From: Homalodisca vitripennis
Lineage: Eukaryota > Arthropoda > Insecta > Hemiptera > Cicadellidae
Reading direction: 5' to 3'
DNA length: 64,000 bases
NCBI RefSeq assembly: GCF_021130785.1
Contig: NC_060213.1
Span: 134,678,001-134,742,000, forward strand
Under the pieces are notes generated by a model that saw only the letters and a list, made by a program, of their open reading frames with translations, was not told where the DNA came from and made no database searches. Positions 45,824-57,242 of the stretch are shown one piece after another; position 1 is the stretch's first letter; each line of letters opens with the position of its first letter. The position numbers were made by a program, and so were the translations under genes.

Positions 45824-46262
45824 GCTTGGCAAGGAACGCCGCCACCCGACACGATGCTTGAAAAGGGATGCCGCCACCCGATGCGATAATTGGCAAGGAA
45901 CGCCGCCACCCGACACTATGCTTGGCAAGAGCTTCGCCACCCGACACGATGCTTGAAAAGGGATGCCGCCACCCAACGCGATGCTTGGCAAGGAACGCCG
46001 CCTCCTGACGCAATGATTGGCAAGGAACGCCAACATCCGACAAGATGTTTGGCAAGGAACGCCTCCACCCGACACGATACTTGGCAAGTAACGCCGCCAC
46101 CCGACAAGATGCTTGGCAAGGAACGTCACCAACCGACACGATACTTGGCAAGAACGCCGCCAACCGACAAGATGCTTGGCAAGGAACGCCACCAACCGAC
46201 ACGATACTTGGCAAGAACGCCGCCACCCGACGCGATGCTTGGCAATAAACGCCGCGATGCTT
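45824..46262 (+). repeat. GC-rich minisatellite array, unit 32 bp, about 14 copies
   Basis: The unit CTTGGCAAGGAACGCCGCCA CCCGACACGATG repeats about 14 times with small changes. Several units have a 1-bp deletion (CTTGGCAAGAACGCC). A few read CTTGAAAAGGGATGCCGCC. The lack of TA-containing words leaves frames open on both strands (up to 178 codons), all with the same short repeated peptide, so I do not treat them as genes. It adjoins the 104-bp array and shares the GGAACGC word. Confidence 0.95.
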
Positions 46263-48150
46263 GTCGAGAACGCCGGAGCGACACTACGCGCCTCACCTCT
46301 GCTAATTCAACGTTAAGCAACTAATTTTCCAACTAACAAGGTTTGATTAAAGATTACACCTACGAGCTCTTGAGTTAATATCCGTGCCGCGGCTGTAAAT
46401 CTAAATTATTAAACAGAAATATTTAATGCGATATTAGAAACTTTGGACATTGTTTATTTTATACAAGTATTTCTGCATAAATTTAGTACTTAATCACCAT
46501 TTTGCTACTTGCTTTAAAATGTAAAGTTAGTAGTATAAACTATATGCCGGAAGAAAAAAAGGATATTAGTATATTAAGCATATAAAGATGTTAATAAAAC
46601 ACAAGAGTAAATTATTTCAAGGTTTAAGCTCAAAATTATAACAATAACTAATTGTTATGATTTGTTATAAAAAAATAATTGTTAAGTTTTAAATCCTGAT
46701 TTTTTTGGTATCTCTTTAAAGCTAGCAAATATTTAACTATTCTGGAAACATGAGCGAAATTAATGTTTCCTTGTATACTCTAGATTTTAAGGGGACAGTT
46801 TTTAATAATCACTTCATGAAAATCAAAACATTGTTATAAATGAAATACTCTATGAAGAAATGTTTAATGGAAGATAATAAAGAAAGCAAAGAACTTTCTA
46901 GTGGCCTAGATGTTTAACTAACAAACGGAGACTAAGTTACAAAATTAAAAGTTTTTTTAACTAAAGATACTTTTGAAAATGTATTGATTTATATGTAGGT
47001 TTCACCAAAACTACAATAAAGTTTCAAAATATTACTTAGTTTATCGACTGTTTGTATATAAAAGACGAGAAATGACTAAAATAAAATAGATTTAGATTTA
47101 AAAAAAGTACTCTAGTAAAGCTAGTCATAACACCATAATAAATACATTTTCCAAAAATGCCCCTAAATAAAACCTCATTACTAAAAATTAAAATTATAGT
47201 TATACTATTTGCATTACGTGAAATCCTAATAAATAGTTTAACTAAATTGTAATGATTAGGAGTTAATTTAATGTGTAAAACGATAAGTATTTGTAGATGA
47301 TTTCTTTAAGGTTCCATGTGTGTTAATTCGTATTTTATCATATCATAACCAAGCGTAATCAAAACATTGTTTTTTTTTTAAGTTACACAAGAAAAAAAAA
47401 TACTATGTGTAACATCTTTGGAGGAACTTCTTCCGGCAGTAATAAGATAAAAAATGATGCATTTCAAGACGGCGGCTATATTTAAATTCACTATAATCAA
47501 ATACGAATTATTTATAAAATTGTAATAATAATATAGCATTTATCGCATTGATAAAACATGTGCATTGGTTGAATTATGAAGGCCCACCATCAAATAAAAT
47601 AAAATATATAAACACATTGGATTAACAATAACGTAGTTGAATTAGATTAGTCCAAGATTTCTGTAACGCCAATTTTCCATTTTTCTCTACGACGCTACAT
47701 ACATTTAAATATCAGACGCGTTTGTAAATTTTGAAGATTAAGCTGTGTTTAAAACAGGTTAAAAAGATTCCAAAACCTTTCCCCCAACATTGCTATAATT
47801 ATAATCAGGATTTAACGGCGTGTTATTACATATTCTACCGAACGTTCCTTCGAACTTTGCGAAACAAGGAGAAAAATTTTGGAACGCGTGCCTAACGTAA
47901 AGCTTTGTAATCCAGCTATTGAGGGGCCAACCGTTTGAGAAGTTTGGGTGATAAGGTTTAACTACCGTGTTTTATAGCTAGCTGTGTTTTTAGAGGACCG
48001 CGTGCTGTACTAGGTGGAATTGGATACGACTCTTCAATAAGGTTTATCAGATTTCTCGAGAGAATACTATGTGGTCCTCAGCGAGCGTGTAATTTAAGGA
48101 CCCCGCCAGGTCCTTAAAAATCGTGTTGTCCACCTAGATAGGAAAATACC
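46263..48150. other. No gene seen
   Basis: AT-rich non-coding DNA without long frames. Confidence 0.45.
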
Positions 48151-49560
48151 TAGATGGCAATGGAAAATAATCTTGATTTGAATGTCCAGAGACAGAGTAC
48201 ATAGGGTCTTCTTGGTCCAATGGAAGAACTCTACTGGTTTTTGGGGTCAACAGATCAAAGGTTGCAATGGTCCAGGGAAAAAGTTGTCAGCCCGTTAAAG
48301 ACTTTCATTTCAATCTGAGTTATTCAATAGAATTAGATCACAACCCCATAGGTTTAGAGTCTTATTCTACTTGATCAACTTATTGGAAAGAGAAGAGAAA
48401 GATGCTGAACCCTGGGGTACTCCCTTTTTAGTTGACTCTACTTCCAAAAGTTGGAAAGATGGTCGGTCTACATAAACATTTACAGCCCCTGCAGCTTTAT
48501 TGGTAATTTTATTCCACCCACTGCGGTTCGTAGTGGGAAAGTCCTCATCGTAATTCCTCTATGCAGTGGACATGGTAGGCCTAAAACCTCTATGCTTTGT
48601 CACTACCAAATCCTGTGCCAAATTATCGTTGACTACAGGAGGATTATGTGATAGGTTGGTGATATTCCCAAGGGTAGCTGTGAATTTAATAACCGGTATC
48701 TCGATGGTATAGGTAAGGATATGTCCACATGCCATATGAGTGATAATGTTCTTCGAGTTTACAGTACAATTCTTCAGTGTCAAACAACAGCTTAGTGTCA
48801 TCAGCATCAGATAAGCGATCAGCATCAGAGTGATGATGCGAAACAACATCATTCTGTTAGATGCGACCATCGTGGAATCAATGCAACTTTGCACTGCGTG
48901 AGCGACTATCTCTTACTTCGCAACCAACTCAGCACTGGATACCCAAATGCATCTTCTTCTTCATATCTCTTCGTGCATATTCTTGTCGGAATAAGTGCTC
49001 GAACTAACAGTAACCCCTAACTAGAATCCAATGATGCAATTGGATGAGTGGCATTCGAATTCTTTTGCAGTCAAAAACCTAGCTCACCTAGTAAGGGTAT
49101 TCTGCACTCAATCTTGACCCTCCGCAAGGAGACATTGATGTAGTGGCAATTGACGAAGATATGGAACCTTGAAAGGATTGATCAAACTAGGGATGGTAAA
49201 GCCAGAGCGAGAACCCCTTGGCCACTGCAAGCATGAGAGTTTGGACAAAATCCATCAGAACATTCTTTGATAGGTGGAAAATTGCAGACAGAGGAATAAG
49301 AGCACATTTTTCTGGGATTTCAAAAAGCCTTCGTTGCTCCACCTTCTCAGTTCAGAATATACCTTGAAGACTATTCCAAGGTAACACGACTTCTCGGAAG
49401 AATACGTTAAGGGGGGAAATGGGATCATCTTCTCCCAAGATGGTTGTGGGAGCTGTAACTTCAATCACCTTAACATTCCTGGCCAGAACAAGCGATAAAA
49501 CACTGCACGATTGACAGGTAGAAGGTCGGCTGTGTCGCGAACAACTTGCTAACTTGGTCC
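48151..49560 (-). pseudogene. Old non-LTR retrotransposon relic (RT fragments)
   Basis: Minus-strand translation gives VYVDRPSFQLLEVESTKKGV followed by PQGS (GVPQGS at 48406-48423), which matches the RT block before the catalytic box. DADDTKLLFDTEELYCKLEE at about 48750-48808 looks like a decayed YADD box. SEKSCYLGIVF at about 49370-49410, with nearby RWSNE and IFHLSKNV-like words in another frame, resembles the post-YADD YLGI segment. Stops and frameshifts are everywhere. The three fragments occur in reverse of the normal domain order, so the relic is rearranged, or one or more matches are chance. Confidence 0.4.
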
Positions 49561-49759
49561 AGAGTTGCTTAAACTATAAAATGAGAGGATGGCAAAAGCC
49601 ATAGAATTGATCTGCTTCAAAATGTTCGTCCCTTTTTTCCTATCGGAAATTAATTATTCTTTCCAAGACCAGTTGACTCTCGTAACAATAAAAATCCATT
49701 AAGGACGCACACCCATTCACCACGTTACACAAAAAAGGTTCTGTGCAGTTAAAGTAATG

Positions 49760-49933
49760 TAAAATAAAGATGTCTTATTTTAACAGGCGAAGTTATGGCT
49801 ACGAAGCCTTCTCTAACACTTGGGGACAAACGGCTTAAAGGTGACTTCCGAACCACCACCAATGGCCGGGCAGGCGGGCTGCTTGCAAGGACAGGATCGC
49901 TCAGCGGTCACCCATCCAAGCAGCAGGCACGCT
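49760..49933 (-). mobile_element. 5S-rRNA-derived SINE, copy 3 (5'-truncated)
   Basis: On the minus strand it begins inside the 5S-like head at AGCGTGCCTGCTGCTTGGAT and keeps a perfect box C (GGATGGGTGACCGC). The body CCTTGCAAGCAGCCCGCCTG and the tail GGCTTCGTAGCCATAACTTC then GCCTGTTAAAATAAGACATC match copies 1 and 2. The 5' truncation removes box A, as expected for incomplete reverse transcription. Confidence 0.85.
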
Positions 49934-50654
49934 AGACAGCTCTTCATTAAATTATATTTACCGCTGGTATACAAAAATTACAACTGGCATTGATAAACAA
50001 ACATTACTACTACAATTAATACAATAACTTCCTCTGGGATTTATATAAAACACTAAAAGTCATGTGATTGTAAAGTACCACCTTGATAAATTCTGTGTGA
50101 TCCCTTTACTTTGTTATAATTGTAATACATAACTTTCCACCACAGCAATTATCTGATATACTTTAACCGGTGTAGCCTGATAGCTTAATTACGAAGTTAA
50201 GTAATCCACTAGTACATTGTTACTAATAGGAAGTTGAGTCAGAATCAGTTAAGAACTACGTCAGTTATCGAAATCATAAGGTCGCTCTGTACTTTACATT
50301 TATTTTATACATTAGTGTTTGAATTGAATACGGTTTTTGGATTTCAGGTATCGGTTGGGATTGGTGTAAAACTAAAGGTAAATTCCAGTATGAACCATAT
50401 TTTTTTTAATGGACTAAAGAAAAAGTACCTAAGTCAAGTTTTTCGTTGACCGTGCTTGTTTAGATTCCGCTGTATCACCCAAAAGTTTTTGCAAAAGTTT
50501 AAATTACTTTAAAATTTTATTTCTAATTAAGTAAAGATCAAATGGTTATGACGAAAAACTTCGAAAAAAAAATACAAATTAGTTGTTTATTTATCATTAT
50601 CGGTATCCGATAATATTGAAACAGAGTATTAGCATTTCAATGTATTACCCGGCG
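49934..50654. other. No gene seen
   Basis: AT-rich non-coding DNA. A 71-codon frame near 50234 has no recognisable features. Confidence 0.45.
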
Positions 50655-50692
50655 GCAACGGGTTCGAATCCCGGTTCCGACATGGCATTTTT
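50655..50692 (+). repeat. tRNA T-arm-like fragment, probably SINE relic
   Basis: ACGGGTTCGAATCCCGGT forms a T-arm-like stem (CGGG/CCCG) with a 7-nt TTCGAAT loop and a perfect box B, followed by TCCGACATGGCATTTTTG. No acceptor, D or anticodon arm is visible upstream, so this is not a tRNA gene. A tRNA-derived SINE head of a different family is the simplest reading. Confidence 0.5.
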
Positions 50693-53090
50693 GAATATAG
50701 CAAATTAAAATTTGAGTCTTGCCTAAATCCTTTTCCAACCGAGAATTCCGTACTCAACCAAAATTATTACTACCCTAAGTACACCTAATATTTAGATAAT
50801 TATATGTAATAATATTAACACTTAATGCTATTCATATATAATTATATAATAAATATATGTTTTTTTATGTTAAACAATTAAGAGAAATTATTTTTGCCTC
50901 TTTCCGAAAAAAAAAAGGACGGATGGTAAACCGAATTTGCAAGCAATTATTTGCCACAATCATAGTGTATTTTCCGAAGTGCAACCTTGCTTAGAGAATT
51001 CCATTACATTTTTTATACAAAACCGTATCGAATACTTAAAACAATGGTTAAAGCGGTAGACTACCCAAACTTTTATTAAAACCTGCTGGCAAACTACGTT
51101 TATTTATTCACTATAACGCAACAACTATGATTTTCACTATAAAATTTATTTTATTGACCCATAAAGAGCTTTATCAAACAGCGCACACTTCACAGTATCT
51201 GATATACTACGTATCAGCATTAGGAATGTTTGTGCTACACGAAGAATAATACTGTAACTAATTATACACCACCTTCGTATCAAAGCGCTCACTGAGTACT
51301 AATCTCCCTTCGAAGATTGCGTCCGTTAGTATTTTAAATTGTATCTAAGACTGTGTAAAATGGTTAATTTATAATTCCACTGAATTTCAACATTTCCTTT
51401 GCTTAATAATTTAATTATTGTGTGATATTCAACTGAAAAGTCATGCTTCTATTCTCTTCATATCCAAATGGATTTACTTTAAATATAAATAATTTTCTGT
51501 AGACTTAAAATCGTAGTGATTAAATATGTTGCATGGCTTATCAGTTAGATAACCAATAACGATGCCAATCAACGGTACTTGACTATCCTTTTGTTAATTT
51601 ACTTTGATGTTTGGTTTCTCAGAATATGTAAGGAGCTCTCATTTATTTGTGCTTTGATACCTTCTGATCTCCTCAAAGCGAATGGTCGTGGACTTTTCTT
51701 CGTTACTGATGTTCTACTGACATACTGATCATAGATCTATCATTGTTATACACTTTTACGTATATATTCCAGTATATTATTTTTTACTCTATGGGAATCA
51801 ATGGATATAGGCCTTCTTGCATAGATAAATTTCTTCCTATGCCTTAAAGAAATGTTTACGATTCTAATTTCGAGAATCGTTGTTTAATTATGTAGAGCCT
51901 AATTCAATGCAAAACTAATAAAATAATTATTTAAATAATTTTATATTGGTCTATTAGCAAAAATATCAGAAAGTCCTAATATGATCACCTTTTAATTTCC
52001 TTTCGGAAATGATGTAATTTTGAACACTAAAAATGCATTTTTTCAGATTTGTTTTACACCAATTAAAATTAAACCTCTTTCCGTTATGGGATAGATCTTA
52101 ATGCTCTTGAAATGTTTTCACTGTTATGCTGTTTTTTAAAGTATGACATACAGTTGAAAATCGAAATAGGTAAATGTTTAACTTTTTTCTTACACGGGAA
52201 AGTCAATATCGCTACAGTAAAATCGGCTATTGATAATTCACGTATCAAAAACAATCATGTCAGCAAAGTGGCGGTGCGCTGCTTTTACACTGGTTGAGAT
52301 AAGACAATCTGGACAATGTTTACAAGATTAACAAGATATAAACACTAAAAAAAATAATCCTGAATTTCTTAGAACCTAAACCTTATCTTGATCAACGTGT
52401 ATTTTACGCGATACAATAATTGACAAGGTAAATGAACAAAATAGTTAAACAATCTCTTCCACACTACAATATTCATATAATCTTTTGTGTTGAATACAAT
52501 ATAAACCATGTAAAACATAATATGTGAATTGTTTTATATCACCATTAAATATTTAAAACTTGTTTCTTTTTTACAACATAAATTATTTTGGATTCCAAAA
52601 ATTATTCATGCATCAAATTATACTTTTGTTCTGTTTCCATTCCAAAGTTTTGTAAACATAAAATTACATACATTGTTTCCAACAAATTAGAGTAAAACTG
52701 CATATGAGAAGATATAAATAACAGTGCATTATTATGATAACAGATATTTATATTTGTAAAGTGCAAAAATTAAAGTTTAGCTGAATTGTTAGTTAGGAAT
52801 CAGTTGTTAATTTTAGATACTTTTGAATATAATTATTTAAGTCGTGTGGCAACTAAGAAGAAGACTTACGCTTAACTCGAACTTTCAATTGAGTGAATTG
52901 TAATTTATTGATAAACGAGTTAATTTTAAAACACAAGTTGAGTAAACGAACAGATCTAACTGTTTTTTTATCCGTGTTTCTGTAATCTTTAATTATGAAA
53001 CAATTACAATTTTTCGATTTGTTTTAAAACTATGGGTTAAAGTAGACAATTTTAAATTTAATTGAATGAGATTTGAGGTTTTACAGACAT
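50693..53090. other. No gene seen
   Basis: About 2.4 kb of AT-rich non-coding DNA. Confidence 0.45.
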
Positions 53091-53480
53091 TATAAAAAGC
53101 GTAATATTTTTCTTCGTACACAGGCTGCATTCGGTATCAAACAATAATGTGAAAAAGCGAACAAGGACCATTAGCAATGCCGTATCGCGTTTTCACCTAC
53201 CGGTGCTGAAAAAGCATTAACGCGAACTTTATTATTTAGAAAAGCAGCAGTTCGAACAGAAACCGGCGAAGGAAACAATGCTCATTAATAACACGCTATT
53301 ACAATTTTCTCATGCAGCATGCGAGAACTTAATCAACTAGAATTACTGTAATTATCCCCAGATAGCAAGAAACGCATTACAGTGTTCGTTATGACCTCCG
53401 CGTAATTTTTCCTTCTTACTTGTACATTATTTTAATGATTTCCAGGTAATTCCGTTGCGTCATCAATTTAATCAACTTTG
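53091..53480. promoter_or_regulatory. GC-richer island, candidate cis-regulatory element
   Basis: It includes CCATTAGCAATGCCGTATCG, AAAGCATTAACGCGAAC, GCTCATTAATAACACGC and CTAGAATTACTGTAATTATC. Homeodomain-like sites alternate with CG words. No coding frame. Inferred from composition. Confidence 0.3.
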
Positions 53481-54349
53481 ACTCGAGTTGTAAACAGCGA
53501 AAACAATCTGATACTTTGTCTTCCAAGCTGACCACAGCAACTGGAATTACAAAACAAGTTTGAAATCCGCCTTGTGTACATTTTACTTTGTAATTTTTAC
53601 CACTTATCCTCCGCTTAATGGCCGCATATAAGTGTACAATTCAATTTACAGGATTGTACATTTTACATTAACGTGCGTGTCTCCAAACAGTTTTCTTCTT
53701 GAAAGCGATTGAAATAATGAGATTAAACTATAATATATAATTACAAAATGTATATTTAAGTACCTGGAAACTGTTCTTTGCATGAGTGATAGGTTTTTTT
53801 GTTTTAAAAACTGTCATTTATTTTTATACGCGTTTTCATAAAATTTAAAAAAAAAAACGAATAGAACGACTGGATTAGTACTTTGATTCCAGTAACTAGA
53901 CTTAATTTGTAAGTACCATCCTTTATGTTAATCTATTAATACAATAATACATTGAGTCAGTTATAGAGTTAAAATGAAACTAATAATGTAAGAGCATAAT
54001 GTTTATCCAGTAAAAGGAAAAACAGTAATTAGCCAAAAACATGTGCTTACACTTAGAATGTTGTCTTTCGGTTGAATGTGGGAAATGCCGTTTAAAAACT
54101 ATTTCTTTAAAAAGAAGTGGAAAAACTTTCATCTTACTCTTTGTGCATTGAGTACATTTAAATATAGACTACACAGAGGAATCTTTTTTAATTATTAGAG
54201 TAAATTTTATAACTTCAAAATAAGCGGGCATTCAAATGTTGAGTGAATCTCTCTATCTTGTAACCATTTTTAAATACTAGCTATACATTCCTTGAAATAC
54301 TGATTCGGTGCTAGCAAAAGTCATTTCAATGGTTTCATACAATAGCTAA
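53481..54349. other. No gene seen
   Basis: AT-rich DNA without recognisable features. Confidence 0.4.
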
Positions 54350-54960
54350 CAAAATGTCGACCCGATCGGGAAGCAGACCGAGATTCCTAATTACACTCAA
54401 TTTCTCCAGCAATCCGAGACTAATTACAAAAACCGAGCGAGAAAAGTTGAAATGTAAATAAGCGGGATTCATTGGCCAGGAAACGTCATTCAAGTACAAA
54501 TTATTGTGACAGGTACATAGTGGAGCAAGCCCGGATTAGCATATTAAATGATTCAAAACTTATAATCGAGCGAGCGCTCAATCCCGGCCAGCTCTCCGAT
54601 ATTAGATTACGTAAATTGAAAACGATATTACGAAAGGTCGAGTAGAACAGGGCTGGTAAACACGCTAATGGAAAATAATGAGTTCTGCCTACTTGAAAGT
54701 TGGCAGACTTTCAATTCAGTTTTAGAGCTATAAACGATTACGTAAACCTCGGCTCGTTCCGATTGTTGAATCAGCTGGCGTGAATCAATTAGTTCCATTT
54801 CGGGCGATCAGCTGTTTATGAGCGAGAAGAAGAAGAAGAAGACGGAGGGAGAAGGAATGTAAGAGGAAGGAATACGTTTTACCTCCGCGCCGCGTCCACA
54901 GACAACGCGATCTTATCAGTTCAAACAAACTCGTTCTTTAGCGGCGCGCCCCGACCTCAT
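54350..54960. promoter_or_regulatory. GC-richer island, candidate cis-regulatory element
   Basis: CCTAATTACACTCAATTTCT, GAGACTAATTACAAAAACC, CCGGATTAGCATATTAAATG, AACACGCTAATGG and GAATCAATTAGTTCC fall within 450 bases, then an AAG repeat (GAAGAAGAAGAAGAAGACGG, about 54823) and GCGCCGCGTCC. It lies just downstream, in minus sense, of the candidate first exon. A first-intron enhancer is plausible but not shown. Confidence 0.35.
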
Positions 54961-55375
54961 CGCTTGGATTAACCGTGATGCTTTATTTCGTAATGGTGAA
55001 AAATTTGAAATAAAATAAAGTAAAACTGAAACGATAAAGTCTATTCCCCACAACAAATACTAGTTAGGAACATATCTGCGATAAAAACAAATGGATCTGT
55101 ACTTACATTTGCAGTTTATAATTTTAATGATTAAAATGTGCAGTTATCAAGAACTTTAAGACTGTACATCAATGTTAATTAATTCAAAACGTTGAGTAAT
55201 GTTGTGAAACATTTTTTAAGTTTAGTGTGGTAACTTAATCAGACTTCTAAATTGCTCTACAACTAAACTTGACAATAAAAAACGAATCGGCAACTTAAAC
55301 CTACTACAGTTATGGTAAACTATTCAAAAAAATCCATAAAATATTATTTTTAACTAAAAAAACATGTTTATCACA
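54961..55375. other. No gene seen
   Basis: AT-rich DNA without recognisable features. Confidence 0.4.
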
Positions 55376-55970
55376 ACTACGACGCACCACCACGCCACGC
55401 ACTATCTTTCTTTATCACCACACCAAGAGCGAGCGCAGCGGCAACTTCGAACTCCACTGACACAATTCTGCAACTGCAAGTGATGTAAACTATCGTACTT
55501 CACTTACAAGTAAATAAATACTCACAGTTTTAGCGGCAGCTAGAGCCAAAGGGACGAGCAATTGTGAGCGGAGAGCTGGCAAAAAGTTATCAAAGACGCA
55601 CAGTTTTTAGGTTAGAAACGGAGTTTTGGCGCGAAGTGCAGCGAGGAGGTCCTGGGCATGTGGAGGTGTTGCTGGAGTGCAAGGCCGGTCTCTAACTGCA
55701 GATAAACCACCGGAGGGGGTCAAACTGTGTACAACTATCAGTCACAATCGAGTCTGCACGGCGACGAGCGAAGGCGGAATCAAACAGTGAACTAAACACC
55801 GTTCAAGACAACAACATCGTGTCGGCCCGACCGTCGGGTGAGATCGGCTCACTTCGGCAGGGCTCGGGCGGACAGACGAAAAGACCAAGCGCGAGATCTA
55901 TCTACAACGAGACGAACCAACTCCCCCTCCCGCCCCCTCCCACCGTTTCTAATGACTATAATGAATGCTT
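55376..55970 (-). promoter_or_regulatory. Candidate promoter and untranslated first exon
   Basis: A GC-rich block is flanked by AT-rich DNA. On the minus strand, CGCTAAAACT|GTGAGTATT would place a donor at 55526/55525, and ACTT|GTAAGTG another at 55508/55507. The sequence from about 55530 to 55960 would then be a first exon with no long ATG-initiated frame. The orientation is not certain: ACTATCAGTCAC at 55734-55745 has an Inr-like TCAGTC on the plus strand. A CG-rich regulatory island without an exon is an alternative. Confidence 0.3.
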
Positions 55971-56666
55971 TGATGAATATCCCCCCTCTGTTCCCCTTTC
56001 CTACGCATGAGCACAGGACATAATTAGATTCCCAGTGTCCAGTACCACCCCTAGCACTTATTCCCCTCCCACCTTTCCCCTTCCACCGCCATCTAATTTA
56101 CCCCCTCGCACGTTAAAACCACTTATTTCGTCTCTTTTACTTTATCAATCGAATTAATACTTACATTATTACAATTTCTGTTGCGCCCTTTATTTCATCA
56201 GCGGTTTTTTCCTACCTTGTTACTTTTTTCAACTCCCCGACCGGGAACCAATCACATGTACTGAAATAAATTACCTTTAAACAAATAAAAATGTGGAAAA
56301 GTTGTAATAAAACGTCCGATTGCAAATTTTGACTCTTCTCTATTGATTCTTACTTGTTAGTGAGTCTGTATAGGGAGACCGTAATATTGCTGTGGTAGGA
56401 ACATCTAGAAGCTCTCGTGGCTTTGGCTTAGTAAAGCAAAGTTTTAAAAATAATGATTAAGTTACACATCATACTACAGCCCGTTAGTTTACTCAAACTC
56501 TATAAGACATTAAAATAGTGTTCTGGAGTCTGGATTATAGAAATTAGTTTATACACTGCTCAAGGATACGTTTGGGAAAACAATGTACTTCCTTTATCAG
56601 GATTATACGATTTTACAAAATAAGTAAAACAATAAAAAGATTCAAACATTAAATGAGAAACCAGCA
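55971..56666. other. No gene seen
   Basis: A C-rich stretch (CTCCCACCTTTCCCCTTCCA near 56065) passes into AT-rich DNA. No gene. Confidence 0.4.
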
Positions 56667-57242
56667 AAGGTTTAGGGTAGGGTACGTTAAGCGGACCCGG
56701 TTTTTTATATTGAAGAATGTAATCATCGGTACCTAATATTCGCATCTCAAATCCTAGACTATCAACCGATATAAAAGTATCTATAGTCCTCAATAACATT
56801 CATATGTTTCAAATTAAAATATGAATTCAATATTTACAGTGACGAAACAAATTATTATAACCAAAATTAGGAAAACTAAAGACGACCAAATTTGCTCCTC
56901 TCACAGTTACGGTTGTTTTTTCCCCACAAATTTCACATAATGGGATTTTCGGTACGAGTCCAACATGTTGAAGCAATGTGTCTTATCATCTTTCAAAGCA
57001 ATGTTGTGTAGTTGTCTAAAATTGACTGCCATTTTTAATAATCAAATGTTACTTATGTAAAATTTACCTTGCGTGTATTATTTGAAGGTATTTACAGCTG
57101 TTGATATAGATTATTTAGGTTAATTGTTTAAAATAATTAATCAGTATCGATTGATTATATCGATGGTTATGATTAAGTAATATCGTTTGCCAATTTCGAT
57201 ATAAAAAACCGGGTCCGCTTATCGTACCCTACCCAGGGTTTA
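56667..57242. mobile_element. MITE with 37-bp terminal inverted repeats and 8-bp target duplication
   Basis: The element at 56675-57234 (560 bp) has termini GGGTAGGGTACGTTAAGCGG and, reverse complemented, GGGTAGGGTACGATAAGCGG; the match continues through ACCCGGTTTTTTATAT, about 36 of 37 bases. Flanks are AAGGTTTA at the left and AGGGTTTA at the right, an 8-bp target duplication with one mismatch. An 8-bp duplication fits the hAT superfamily, though the termini are not the classic CAGNG. The 79-codon minus frame at 56560-56799 crosses the boundary and is not a transposase. Confidence 0.85.

Noticed and set aside
45690..46324. Overlapping open frames of up to 178 codons on both strands
   Set aside because: They lie in the 104-bp and 32-bp arrays and encode only the repeated unit in several frames. 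No domain or start context supports a gene.
50655..50692. tRNA gene
   Set aside because: Only a T-arm and box B are present. No acceptor, D or anticodon arm can be found upstream.
55819..56010. 63-codon frame with a PPPP stretch
   Set aside because: It does not start with ATG and overlaps a second frame of similar length; there is no evidence of coding.
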